Assembly: GCA_029262535.1 (NCBI GenBank)
Contig: JAJCZF010000083.1
Coordinates: 1 to 37,093, forward strand
Direction: 5' to 3'
Origin: Deltaproteobacteria bacterium
GTDB taxonomy: Bacteria > Desulfobacterota > GWC2-55-46 > JAJCZF01
Length of the DNA stretch: 37,093 bases
The notes under the pieces are model-generated. The model worked only from the letters and a program-made list of their open reading frames with translations, made no database searches and was not told where the DNA came from. Positions 8,082 to 16,386 of this stretch are shown one piece after another. Both the position numbers and the translations under genes were made by a program. Within the stretch, counting starts at the first letter, position 1; each line of letters begins with the position of its first letter.

Positions 8082-8351
8082 TTATTGCTCCAAACTCCTG
8101 TCGATCAACTGTATTAACGTCTCTGTGCGTTCATCCTGACTCTTAAGCTTCTCCTTTGTCTTCACAAGCTCTCCGGTTACGTTAAGCGCCGCTAGTAATG
8201 CCAGGTCGAGAGTCGAGACAGCCGTAGTGCTATCTTTTATCTCAAGGACCTTGCTATTCAGGTAGCTTTCGACAGCCCTGATATAACTCTCGTCCTCATC
8301 GCTCTTAACGGCAAGCTTCTGCCCCAGTATTTCAAGTTCCAGTATGCTCAT
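8082..8351 (-). CDS. zapA: Cell division protein ZapA
   Basis: 89 residues. ZapA binds FtsZ and bundles its filaments at mid-cell. The N-terminal FtsZ-binding part starts with the typical ELEILGQKLAVKSDEDESY. A central region (STLDLALLAALNVTGEL) precedes the C-terminal coiled coil (KLKSQDERTETLIQLIDRSL). Position next to 6S RNA and downstream of a ZapB-like gene agrees with the family context. Confidence 0.9.
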   Translation of the reverse strand: MSILELEILGQKLAVKSDEDESYIRAVESYLNSKVLEIKDSTTAVSTLDLALLAALNVTGELVKTKEKLKSQDERTETLIQLIDRSLEQ

Positions 8352-8528
8352 CTTTACAAAAAAAGACCTCTTAATTTCTCTTATTCTCTGTGACCGTCAT
8401 CGTGGATAAGCAAGCTTTAGATCTCTAAAAGCTCATCGAGAAATAAAAGCCGTCTGCATCTACTAACTTTCGGATATCTTCCTTCCCGATATCCGCCTGA
8501 GATTCTTCGCTTCACTCAGATTGACAAT

Positions 8529-8593
8529 CGCGGATGACAAACTGTCGACTGACTAAAAACTCTCTGCGCGAAATTAAGAACACACTTGTGTGT
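8529..8593 (-). repeat. Family B repeat, copy B7, 3' of zapB
   Basis: The hairpin ACACACTTGTGTGT (8580-8593) touches the zapB stop codon, followed on the minus strand by TCTTAATTTCGCGC and, about 35 bp on, TCCGCG. Arms and centre differ from other copies but remain complementary. Confidence 0.75.
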
Positions 8594-8830
8594 CTATACG
8601 ATATTTTCCAGGCGTTCGATCAGGTCGTCTACCTTGTCTTTGACCAGTCCTTTTTCGCTATCGAGCGCCTTTAGCCTTTCTTTAAGCCAGTCGTTCTCGG
8701 ACTTCTTCACCTTGAGTAGAGAACCCAGCTTTCTATTCTCAGCCTTTAGCTCGTCATAGCTTTCCAGAAGCTTTTGCAAACGCTCGTCAAGCCCCTCGAA
8801 GTTATAAAGCCCCATTCTGAAATCCTCCAT
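8594..8830 (-). CDS. zapB: ZapB-like coiled-coil protein
   Basis: 78 residues, almost entirely coiled coil from about residue 10 (GLDERLQKLLESYDELKAEN) to the end. This matches the size and make-up of ZapB/DUF904 proteins, which link ZapA and FtsZ to the divisome. The sequence alone is low in information, so the call rests on the pairing with zapA 242 bp downstream. The start could also be the second Met (residue 6), since both lie close together; GGAG occurs within the first codons. Confidence 0.7.
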   Translation of the reverse strand: MEDFRMGLYNFEGLDERLQKLLESYDELKAENRKLGSLLKVKKSENDWLKERLKALDSEKGLVKDKVDDLIERLENIV

Positions 8831-8839
8831 CTAGTTAAA

Positions 8840-9021
8840 AATTAACATGTTTTTGCCTATGAAGTCAAGTTGTTTCAGAGGGCGCACAATGCGTCCCCGT
8901 TACCTCACGGGCCAATCTTTAGATCATACTCGGAAGTAAGCGAAAAGAGAGTTCGCCTTCGCGGGTTTTTAACCTGGGATTAGAACTACCTATCACTTGG
9001 CCCAAGATTCCGAGGCTTCAT
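8840..9021 (-). other. Possible structured leader of zapB
   Basis: No gene is seen in 8831-9202. Complementary blocks are ATGAAG (8859-8864) with CTTCAT (9016-9021), GGGCCAA (8909-8915) with TTGGCCC (8997-9003), and CTCGGAA (8929-8935) with TTCCGAG (9008-9014). The last two cross, which would be a pseudoknot or two alternative folds. Small hairpins GGGCGCACAATGCGTCCC and GGTTTTTAACC lie between. I do not recognise a known RNA class. Confidence 0.3.
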
Positions 9022-9202
9022 GTTCTTTATTACCTATCTACATTAAATATCTATAATTATTTAGCAAAAATGTCAATAGAAAAGTTTATCAACAGAATGG
9101 AAATCGCTTTAGTTGAGAGAAATTTTTGAGAAAAAATCTTTTTGATGAGGGCGGTATCTGGCAGGTTAAATCTTATCGGGCTCAGCTGGATGGTTTCTTT
9201 TT

Positions 9203-12200
9203 TTAATAACTGTAGAAACCTAACCATTCGTACTTCTTGTCATTTCCTTCATAACGATTATCCATAGCTATTTCGGCAATGGGTTTGCCAAAGTACGGTT
9301 TCTTGATAAACTCAGAGATAGCCACCCTGTTATCCTTAAATAACGAGCCTTTAACACGCAGATGTGACTGGTCTTTATTGGCGATACCCATGTCGTTACC
9401 TGTAAACTTTGAATCGAAGACATAGATATTACTCATCTCGCCGACCGACATGCCCTTATCGGCCTGGCCGGTAAAGTCTGAGCGGGAAACCCTGACGAGC
9501 GAAAAAGAGGCGTCAAGGCCGTCGCCGCCGCTGCCGGAGATCGACAATTGATCAATATCGGTAAGCGAGAAGTCGAGATCGACCGCGTCCGAATAGGCTC
9601 CGACGACCGTCATCTTATCGATATCGGCTACCGAGCTGATAAGATTTACGGCATCCTCGCTTCCGGCATTGAGAAACTTTGCATTTTTAATAACAATATC
9701 GGCATGATAGAATGTAATGCCGCCATTTAACATCAGGTCTGAAACCCTTGTCTTGGGAAACGAGCCGTAGTCGGAGAATATCGCATTCTCAATAAGAACG
9801 CGCACCGGCTTCTCGTCCGTACCGGCCGCGTAAAGGCCGCCCCACGTCCCGCCTGCCTTCGCGCCTGCCTTCTCCGGTGACGAGGCGGAAAGAAATCTTA
9901 CCGGTCTTTCGGGCGTTCCGCTTATTCGCAGGTCGCCCCTGACCTTTATTGAGACGCCCTCTGCAAGGCCAAGCTCCACCCCCTCATGGATAAAGAGCGC
10001 GGAGCCCTCGGGCAAGACGATATCGGACTCAACTCTCAGCTTCGTATTGGCAGGGATATGATAACCGTCAACCTTAAGGAGCAGCCCCTTAAAAGCTGGC
10101 CTGTCGCCTCCGATAACACCCTCTGGCCCACTCTCTGTCGCACTCTCTAGCCCGCCGGCGCGCGACCTGGCGGGAAGATACATCATGGGGGGCATCAGGG
10201 TATAACCCTGCTTCGGGGAGTTCATCGAATAGAAGGCCGCGCCCTTTCCAAGCTCCATTTCAAAGGCTAAAAGTCTCATCTTTTCACCAAGTAAGAAGTG
10301 ATTAATAAGAATCTGCTTTAGGGTTACGCGACTCTCTTCCTTCGACGGGTAGAGTGTGAATAGTTTGTTGATAGAGGGCTTTACAATACGCAGCCCGTCG
10401 CGTAATTTAAGCGAATAGGTTTCGGCCCGCTCGGTCGCGTTACGAACCAGAAAGAGGATAAGGGCCGTATCGTCGTCGATATAGGTAGTCGAGAGATGCA
10501 CTGCCACGTCGGATAGCTTTCTTTCATTTCCCCTGCCCGATGGCGGGAAGGCGATATCGTTCTTTACGGGGGGCAGACTTATGGACTCGTCACCGACTTC
10601 CTCTTCCACATAACTTGTCGGGCCGTCGTATAGACCCTCTTCTTTCAGTATCTCAAATACCTTCTTATCCAATAAAAAGGAGAGCCTGAACTGATTTTCA
10701 ATCTCCTTCGGACGGATCTGATAACCCATGGGAGAGACAAAACTTGGCCTAAGCCCTTTTCTAAGTTTTTGCGAGGTTCGGTTATTCCAATAAAAACCCT
10801 TACCTTCGGTAGTTGTTGAAAACTCGATACCGTTATCGAATATATGATTCTTAATAAAATCGCCAAGGTGTCTAAATCCTGTCTTTGAGAAAGAACTCCA
10901 CTGCCACCTTACCAGCGGGTCTTTATTGCCGCTCTCAAGTATGAGGGCTAGCGCATTAAGTACGCGGTAGTTAAGCATATTCTCAAGCGCTTTATTGCCT
11001 GAAATATAAGAGAGGTATTGATTGGTCAGCCCAAGACCCTCGGTCTCGTTAAGAAATGTCGAGAAGGCAAAGTGGATATCGGTGACTCCCGTAGCCGTCG
11101 GTTTGGTATAGATACCCTGAAAGAGATTCTCACTGCGGTTATAGCTATAACCGCCCGGCAAGAGCCTCTTTACAGGCCAAAGCGTATAGAGCGGTGCGTT
11201 TGGCGAGTATGGCATATGTGACAGGTAGGACCTGAAGTCGTCGGGCGAATTGCCGTTATAGAGCCACGCGCCGGGGTTCAGGTCGCGCGGAAGCGGCGTC
11301 ATCAGATTGGTCGCCGGGTCCTTATAGAAACGGAGGTCGTCTACGCCAAGGCCGTGCACGGTAAGAAAGACGGATGAAAAAGCAATATATGCCGCTGACT
11401 TACGACGGTCTATATCCTTATTAAAATCCCTGGAAAGGAAGTATCGCGCGCTCTTCTTGCTTGCTCCATCGGTATTATGAAAATATCTGGCGTCGAGCGT
11501 TCCTCCGTACGGGTAGTCAAAGAACATCTTGTCGCCATCGACGCCCAGGATCGAACCCTCAAGCCTCTTTTGGCCCGTAAAGAGCGCGGTAGAGACAGTC
11601 TCCATCAGATAGTATAGGCCACGGTACTCGCCGTTTACCGATAACTTAACAACATCGTGCCTTGGTACGAAAAACCCCATATCTCTAAGGACCGAGAGGG
11701 TTACAAAGTCCATAACGCCGCTCTTGGTATCAAGGCGGTAGAGTTTAAAACTTGGCAGGCCGGCGTAGGACTTGCCCCCGCCGACCTTTACGTCTATAGA
11801 TGGAAAGTCCTTCAGGTGCTCGCGGCTCCGCCCCGACAGGCCGACCTTTACATCAACGGAACGCGCGCCTTCTTCGCTTAAGAAGGTCGCATCGACCCTG
11901 CCGCCCGGCATCTTTACGATCTCTATCTTGGTAGAGCCCTCGGCCAGAGATACCAACCTCTGAAAGTCCTTCATCGCCCTCGGCCCAAACTCAAGATTGA
12001 CCTCCCTGAGTTTTGTAGGCAAGGGCTGGGTCTCTTTTGCGCCACCAGCGAACGAACCATAATCTGAGGCGCGGTCGAAGTTCAGGGTAAAGCTATCGAG
12101 AGTTTTATCTGACAGTACCTGTACTAGATATATACCGGCGGGGATATCGACCTCCTCACCCGGAAGCGAGAGGCGAGAAGTGCTCAGAAATACCGGAGCG

Positions 12201-12637
12201 CCGTCGGCGCTTGAGACGGCAAGATTAAAGCGCTCGTCCCCTTTTGGTTTCGTTACGGAGATGGAAGCGTTAAAAGCGACCCTTACGCGCCACGCGTAGA
12301 GATAGAGGCCGCCCGGACTGCGCGGAACCTGCGCGGCCCACGGCATTGTCAGGGGCTGTGGCCCTTTGACATCATAGTCGAAGATTAAATTTGAAAGGTT
12401 GGTGCTGACGACAGGTTCGTAACCAACGAGAGGTTCGGCCTTCTTCACCTCGGCAAGCAGGTTGGCCCTCATCTCGGTATCGGTAACCTTCTCAATACCG
12501 CCGATATCGACAAGCCATGTGGCTACCAGGCTCACCACGGCAATGGCTGCCAGTAAAAGGATTAGGTATAGCGGCCCTTTTTTCTTGCCGTTTTTATTAC
12601 CGGCCCTATTGGAAAAGTTTTTAGGCGACGCGACCAT
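9203..12637 (-). CDS. CotH kinase family protein with C-terminal beta-helix
   Basis: About 1144 residues from the chosen ATG. A TTG 21 bp upstream is possible, but the ATG has GAGG five bases ahead. One membrane helix (about 24-41) anchors it, with the bulk outside the cytoplasm. The middle has CotH hallmarks: NGEYRGLYYLMETV near 335-348 and PLPRDLNPG near 449-457. CotH proteins are atypical kinases, known from spore coats. From about 850 onward there are repeated short strands (VLIENAIFSDYG, IVIKNAKFLNAG, VFDSKFTGNDMG), a right-handed parallel beta-helix. It overlaps the DUF4956 gene by 17 bp, so the two are translationally coupled. The substrate is unknown. Confidence 0.85.
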   Translation of the reverse strand: MVASPKNFSNRAGNKNGKKKGPLYLILLLAAIAVVSLVATWLVDIGGIEKVTDTEMRANLLAEVKKAEPLVGYEPVVSTNLSNLIFDYDVKGPQPLTMPWAAQVPRSPGGLYLYAWRVRVAFNASISVTKPKGDERFNLAVSSADGAPVFLSTSRLSLPGEEVDIPAGIYLVQVLSDKTLDSFTLNFDRASDYGSFAGGAKETQPLPTKLREVNLEFGPRAMKDFQRLVSLAEGSTKIEIVKMPGGRVDATFLSEEGARSVDVKVGLSGRSREHLKDFPSIDVKVGGGKSYAGLPSFKLYRLDTKSGVMDFVTLSVLRDMGFFVPRHDVVKLSVNGEYRGLYYLMETVSTALFTGQKRLEGSILGVDGDKMFFDYPYGGTLDARYFHNTDGASKKSARYFLSRDFNKDIDRRKSAAYIAFSSVFLTVHGLGVDDLRFYKDPATNLMTPLPRDLNPGAWLYNGNSPDDFRSYLSHMPYSPNAPLYTLWPVKRLLPGGYSYNRSENLFQGIYTKPTATGVTDIHFAFSTFLNETEGLGLTNQYLSYISGNKALENMLNYRVLNALALILESGNKDPLVRWQWSSFSKTGFRHLGDFIKNHIFDNGIEFSTTTEGKGFYWNNRTSQKLRKGLRPSFVSPMGYQIRPKEIENQFRLSFLLDKKVFEILKEEGLYDGPTSYVEEEVGDESISLPPVKNDIAFPPSGRGNERKLSDVAVHLSTTYIDDDTALILFLVRNATERAETYSLKLRDGLRIVKPSINKLFTLYPSKEESRVTLKQILINHFLLGEKMRLLAFEMELGKGAAFYSMNSPKQGYTLMPPMMYLPARSRAGGLESATESGPEGVIGGDRPAFKGLLLKVDGYHIPANTKLRVESDIVLPEGSALFIHEGVELGLAEGVSIKVRGDLRISGTPERPVRFLSASSPEKAGAKAGGTWGGLYAAGTDEKPVRVLIENAIFSDYGSFPKTRVSDLMLNGGITFYHADIVIKNAKFLNAGSEDAVNLISSVADIDKMTVVGAYSDAVDLDFSLTDIDQLSISGSGGDGLDASFSLVRVSRSDFTGQADKGMSVGEMSNIYVFDSKFTGNDMGIANKDQSHLRVKGSLFKDNRVAISEFIKKPYFGKPIAEIAMDNRYEGNDKKYEWLGFYSY

Positions 12638-13334
12638 TAAAGACCTCGACGCGCTCAAGGCTCTCTATCTCGCCGAGTGCGCCAATGGCTGCGGCGACCG
12701 TGTTATCACCGAGGGTTTTTACATATATAGAGTACCTGAGGCTATAACCGTCGTCCTTCTGCACTACGTCGTTCAAGGTAAGGTCCTTTGCCTTAAGCCC
12801 CTTGATGCCCGCGACAAGCGCGCCGCGAACGTCCACATCGAGATCTTCGACACTCGACGAGGTAGTCGTCAAGAATGCCGTCAAATAAGAGCCGGTGCCG
12901 ACAAAGGGCACGGCCTTCTCCAAAAAGACAGATTTAACGAAGATAACGACCGCGATAACGCCCAGGAGTATGCCTGCCGCATAGAAGCGAAATACGCTAG
13001 AAAGCAGCGAAAGCGCAATAACGAGCAGTATAAAACCTATATCTTCCGGTTTCTTTATAGGCGTGCGAAAACGAACGAAACTTAAGGCTCCGAGCAGGCC
13101 TAAGGAGAGAGGAAGCGAGAACTGGATGGCCCAGAATACCGCGCTTATCGACGGGGCGATGATGACAAAGCTCTTTGTGAGCGACTCATTCCTGTCGAAG
13201 GTATTATGAAAATAGAGCCTGTAGAGGAACATCACGATGATGCCTGCAACGAGACTGAAAACTATCGAGATAAAGAACTCGGTCAGGCCAAGCTCGCTTG
13301 ACCCCGTCTTTAAAAGACTGGAAAGTTGATCCAT
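12621..13334 (-). CDS. DUF4956 membrane protein
   Basis: 237 residues. Three to four membrane helices occupy about residues 18-150 (FFISIVFSLVAGIIVMFLY, then segments around 60-90, 97-110 and 118-133). The conserved loop GALSFVRFRTPIKKPEDI between helices is the family hallmark. A soluble C-terminal part (about 150-237) follows and resembles a small alpha/beta domain. A clear GGAGG precedes the ATG. The function is unknown, but the gene commonly sits with VTC-domain and CotH genes, as here. Confidence 0.85.
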   Translation of the reverse strand: MDQLSSLLKTGSSELGLTEFFISIVFSLVAGIIVMFLYRLYFHNTFDRNESLTKSFVIIAPSISAVFWAIQFSLPLSLGLLGALSFVRFRTPIKKPEDIGFILLVIALSLLSSVFRFYAAGILLGVIAVVIFVKSVFLEKAVPFVGTGSYLTAFLTTTSSSVEDLDVDVRGALVAGIKGLKAKDLTLNDVVQKDDGYSLRYSIYVKTLGDNTVAAAIGALGEIESLERVEVFNGRVA

Positions 13335-13421
13335 ATTAAAAAAAACCTCCTAATAAAACTCATCGGTAACGCCGCCCCATGCATCGATTCAACGAATATG
13401 GCAGCTACAAATAAAAACAAA

Positions 13422-13485
13422 CGCGGAAAAAAAATTACCGATTCCTAAAAGACTCTATCCGCGAAATAAGAGCACACCTGTGTGC
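13422..13485 (-). repeat. Family B repeat, copy B8, 3' of the VTC gene
   Basis: The hairpin GCACACCTGTGTGC (13472-13485) lies 8 bp from the VTC stop. Then, on the minus strand, come TCTTATTTCGCGGA and the closing TCCGCG. It lies between two genes expected to share an operon, so it would sit inside the message. Confidence 0.8.
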
Positions 13486-13493
13486 CCTGTGTG

Positions 13494-14255
13494 CTATGCA
13501 AATATATCCTTGCCCCAGACGAACTTTGAGAATGCCGCCGGCTCTATGCCGAAGTCTCTCAGATAGTGCGGCAACCCGAAGGGGCCTACACTGCTCTTTA
13601 TCTCAAATATGTCGTGATCGAGATATATCCCTTCTTTAAGCCTGCGCTCGTGTTTATTGACCCTGTGTACAATGATATTGGTGTCGAGGTTATATCTCGC
13701 ATCTTCGTAGGGATCGTCGAAACGATAACGCTCGTAATATATGATCGTATCCATAAAGAGTTCGCTTGCCGTAAGGCCCATCCTCATGCGCGAGAGAGAA
13801 AAACCGTTCTCGCGTTCAAAGGTATCGAGCAGGTCCCTGAAGGTCGTAAGGTGGTAATCCTTTGGCAACGGTTTATATATAAGCTTTCGTATCTTGCTCG
13901 TCTTGGTGTCGTTACGAAGTTTGACTTCTAGCGAATAACGCGCGCCGCCGACCGTATCGACATACTCCCTAAGGCGGTATTTTCGCTTATATACAAAGCC
14001 GTCGAGACTGTCGTTAAAAGCAGTATCCTCGATATCGTCAAAGTAGATAGTCTTTACCTTCGCCACTGGAAACTCTTTTGGAACTATCGTCTTATGTCCC
14101 ATGGTCGAAAGGATCAAGTGCCTCATATGTTTCGGGAGGGTGAACTTGTGTTCAAATATCTCCTTTGGCTCCGATATGGGCGTATCCGGAAAAGTCTCTA
14201 TATTTTCAGCGCTTTGTACGATTTTTAAAAACTCCACGAATGAACCGGGCCGCAC
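13494..14255 (-). CDS. VTC domain (polyphosphate polymerase-like) protein
   Basis: 253 residues, GTG start with a weak ribosome-binding site. The VTC tunnel domain spans most of the protein: EHKF at 35-38, the strand KYRLREY at 92-98, SLEVKLRND at 108-116, then KIRKLIYKPL, RYNLDTNI and a C-terminal FEIKSSVG. These basic and acidic residues line the polymerase tunnel in yeast Vtc4, which makes polyphosphate from ATP. Bacterial homologues are usually annotated as polyphosphate polymerase domain proteins without proven activity. It is first in the set with DUF4956 and CotH. Confidence 0.85.
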   Translation of the reverse strand: MRPGSFVEFLKIVQSAENIETFPDTPISEPKEIFEHKFTLPKHMRHLILSTMGHKTIVPKEFPVAKVKTIYFDDIEDTAFNDSLDGFVYKRKYRLREYVDTVGGARYSLEVKLRNDTKTSKIRKLIYKPLPKDYHLTTFRDLLDTFERENGFSLSRMRMGLTASELFMDTIIYYERYRFDDPYEDARYNLDTNIIVHRVNKHERRLKEGIYLDHDIFEIKSSVGPFGLPHYLRDFGIEPAAFSKFVWGKDIFA

Positions 14256-14397
14256 AGGGGGCCGCTTTAGTCCGTATCTTAGATAACCTACTAATTATAA
14301 GCTTATCTTTGTCTATTTTTCAATTAAATAAAGAAGTACCGTTCTAAAGAGAAGTCGTCCCATGCCCGGACATAGGTCTCTGCCCCCTGCGCTCTCG

Positions 14398-14436
14398 TCA
14401 CAACCGGTTGTGATTTATGGCGTAATGTTATATATT
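14398..14436 (+). promoter_or_regulatory. Promoter with overlapping palindromic operator
   Basis: TCACAACCGGTTGTGA (14398-14413) is a perfect 16-bp palindrome. Its right half contains a -35-like TTGTGA (14408-14413), followed after 17 bp by TATATT (14431-14436). It lies about 100 bp before the GT-C gene. The geometry suits a dimeric repressor, but the regulator is not identifiable. Confidence 0.5.
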
Positions 14437-14537
14437 TTAGATGGCGCGTTTCGCTCCGGAAGTCACAATAGGACCATAAAGACCGGCCCGGCAAGTAAGC
14501 AGGAAAATGGTACGAGAGAGAGGGATTAGAGGCACGA

Positions 14538-16322
14538 GTGGTGAGCAGCGAGTCTAAAAACAGAATTTTATATATTGTAATACTCCTCGCCTTTCTCCTT
14601 GCGGTCTTCCTCTTCGGCGCCATAAGGGCCGGTCACGAACTCCGCTGGTCGGCCTGGGCCTTCGGCGACGCACAGGCCATATTCGCCGCCGAGCACTTTT
14701 TGACCGAAGGGCTCTTTAACAAGTACATGCTGCCGGCCTACGGCATAAATACCGACTACGAGAGGATACTCGGTAACGTATACACTCACTACCCGCAGCT
14801 CGTAAATATCCCCTTCATTACGCTCCTTAAGTTTACGGGCATAAACGACATACACCTTCTTAAGGCTATACACGTCTTTATATCTATGGTTTCGCTACTC
14901 TTCTGGTATATCTTCGCCAGGTCGGTCTCGAACGAAAGGGTTGCGCTCCTTAGCACGGTCTTTATCCTCTTTTCCGTCGTCTTTCTGGACTTTATGGACT
15001 CGCTCGTACACCCCTACGACGAACTATTGCGTTTCGGCTTTCTGGCCGCCTTCGTTGCGGCCCACAGGGCCGGGTCAAAAAAAACGGAACTCCGCCTGCT
15101 CCTGCTAGCCTGGTTCCTTGCCCTGCTTCAGAGCGGAAACTCTTATGAATATATATTTTTCATACAGTTCTTTATCTTCGGCTATTACATATTCATAAAA
15201 AGACGCTTCGCGCTCAAGAGGATCGTACTCTTCGCCACAGCTCCTTTAACAGGCCTTGCAATTCACTTCGCTCAGGTTATCGCGCTTCAGGGCTTCAGGG
15301 GGTTTATAGACGACTATTCCAAGATGTTCTTCTTCAGGACGGTCGATAACTTCCAGCTAAAGATTTCAGAGTACCTCGCAACGCTCTACGAAGGGATATC
15401 GCTTAGCTACGGCATCGGCATGCTGGCCTTTTTTCTCTGCCTTGCCGCATTCTGCCTGCTCGCCCTGTACTTTAGGAAGACGGGCGCCCTGAAGGTTGAG
15501 TCCGGGAGAGAGGTAGGGCTGCCGGGCGAGCTTAAGATAGTATTACTCTTATTTATCAGCGGCATAACATGGTATATCGTCTTCATGCAATCAACGAGCA
15601 ACTTTATAATATATATGACCAGACATCTCTTCCCCTTCCTCGCCCTATCGATTGCCCTTATGACAGACTATACGGCCAGATGGGCCCTTGTTGGCCAAAA
15701 GTGGCATGAGCAGGGGCGCTGGATGGGACGCTTCACCTCGGGCGCCTTTCTCCTGGCCCTTATTATTACACTCTGGCTACCTTACATAGAAAATAGCTAC
15801 GCCTATATCGCGGCCTATCCCAACAGACTCGGCTTCAAGGTCTACCCGCTAAGCACCCATCCGGGTCTGTGGACGCGCGATGTCGAGATATGTAAAACGA
15901 TAAAAGCGAAAGAGAGCGCGGATGCCGAAGGTTTTATCATCAACAAGCGTGTCTTTGCCTCCTATACATCGCCCGGAAGGTTCCCAAGTGTCAATGCCGT
16001 AACGACCTACTACTGTGATATGAATATCATCTCGTTTACTCTTGCCGAGGACTTTCCCGGCCTGATTAACGAAATTACCGACAAGGTAACGAAGAAGTCT
16101 GAATTCTTCCTCCTGCTTGAGAATTCAGACCCTTTCGCGGTCTATCTGAACCAAAAACTTTCCGAAGGCGAAGAGGCGATAACAAAAGTACCTGTCACAC
16201 CCGGATACAAGGTTTCGATCTTCCGCTTTCCACCCGATATCGTCGCCGGCTGGGAAGAGGCCCCTTGGCACGGAGCCTCTCGCTTAGAAGAGCCCGTGTC
16301 GCCCGAAGCAGCTCCATTATAA
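14538..16322 (+). CDS. Polytopic membrane protein, GT-C glycosyltransferase-like
   Basis: 594 residues with about ten membrane helices in the first 430, then a soluble C-terminal part. The first loop after helix 1 contains WAFGDAQAIFAAEHFL, whose Asp is in the position of the catalytic acid of GT39/ArnT-type enzymes. These transfer sugars or mannose from lipid carriers outside the membrane. A GTG start is supported by GAGG six bases upstream; the next codon is also GTG. It is the only plus-strand gene between 1.2 and 31 kb and converges on the YfhO pair, 64 bp away. Donor and acceptor are unknown. Confidence 0.65.
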   Translation: MVSSESKNRILYIVILLAFLLAVFLFGAIRAGHELRWSAWAFGDAQAIFAAEHFLTEGLFNKYMLPAYGINTDYERILGNVYTHYPQLVNIPFITLLKFTGINDIHLLKAIHVFISMVSLLFWYIFARSVSNERVALLSTVFILFSVVFLDFMDSLVHPYDELLRFGFLAAFVAAHRAGSKKTELRLLLLAWFLALLQSGNSYEYIFFIQFFIFGYYIFIKRRFALKRIVLFATAPLTGLAIHFAQVIALQGFRGFIDDYSKMFFFRTVDNFQLKISEYLATLYEGISLSYGIGMLAFFLCLAAFCLLALYFRKTGALKVESGREVGLPGELKIVLLLFISGITWYIVFMQSTSNFIIYMTRHLFPFLALSIALMTDYTARWALVGQKWHEQGRWMGRFTSGAFLLALIITLWLPYIENSYAYIAAYPNRLGFKVYPLSTHPGLWTRDVEICKTIKAKESADAEGFIINKRVFASYTSPGRFPSVNAVTTYYCDMNIISFTLAEDFPGLINEITDKVTKKSEFFLLLENSDPFAVYLNQKLSEGEEAITKVPVTPGYKVSIFRFPPDIVAGWEEAPWHGASRLEEPVSPEAAPL

Positions 16323-16386
16323 GAAGAACCCGCCTGGAATCGGCCTTCTCCCTTAATACAGACAACCACGACCGCAAGTGCGGCTA

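Noticed and set aside
12462..13085. 207-codon open frame on the plus strand
   Set aside because: Antisense to the DUF4956 and CotH genes; composition is not protein-like and no start signal is seen.
9203..14255. Spore-coat function suggested by the CotH name
   Set aside because: No other sporulation gene is present and the neighbours are VTC and DUF4956, a set found in non-sporulating bacteria.
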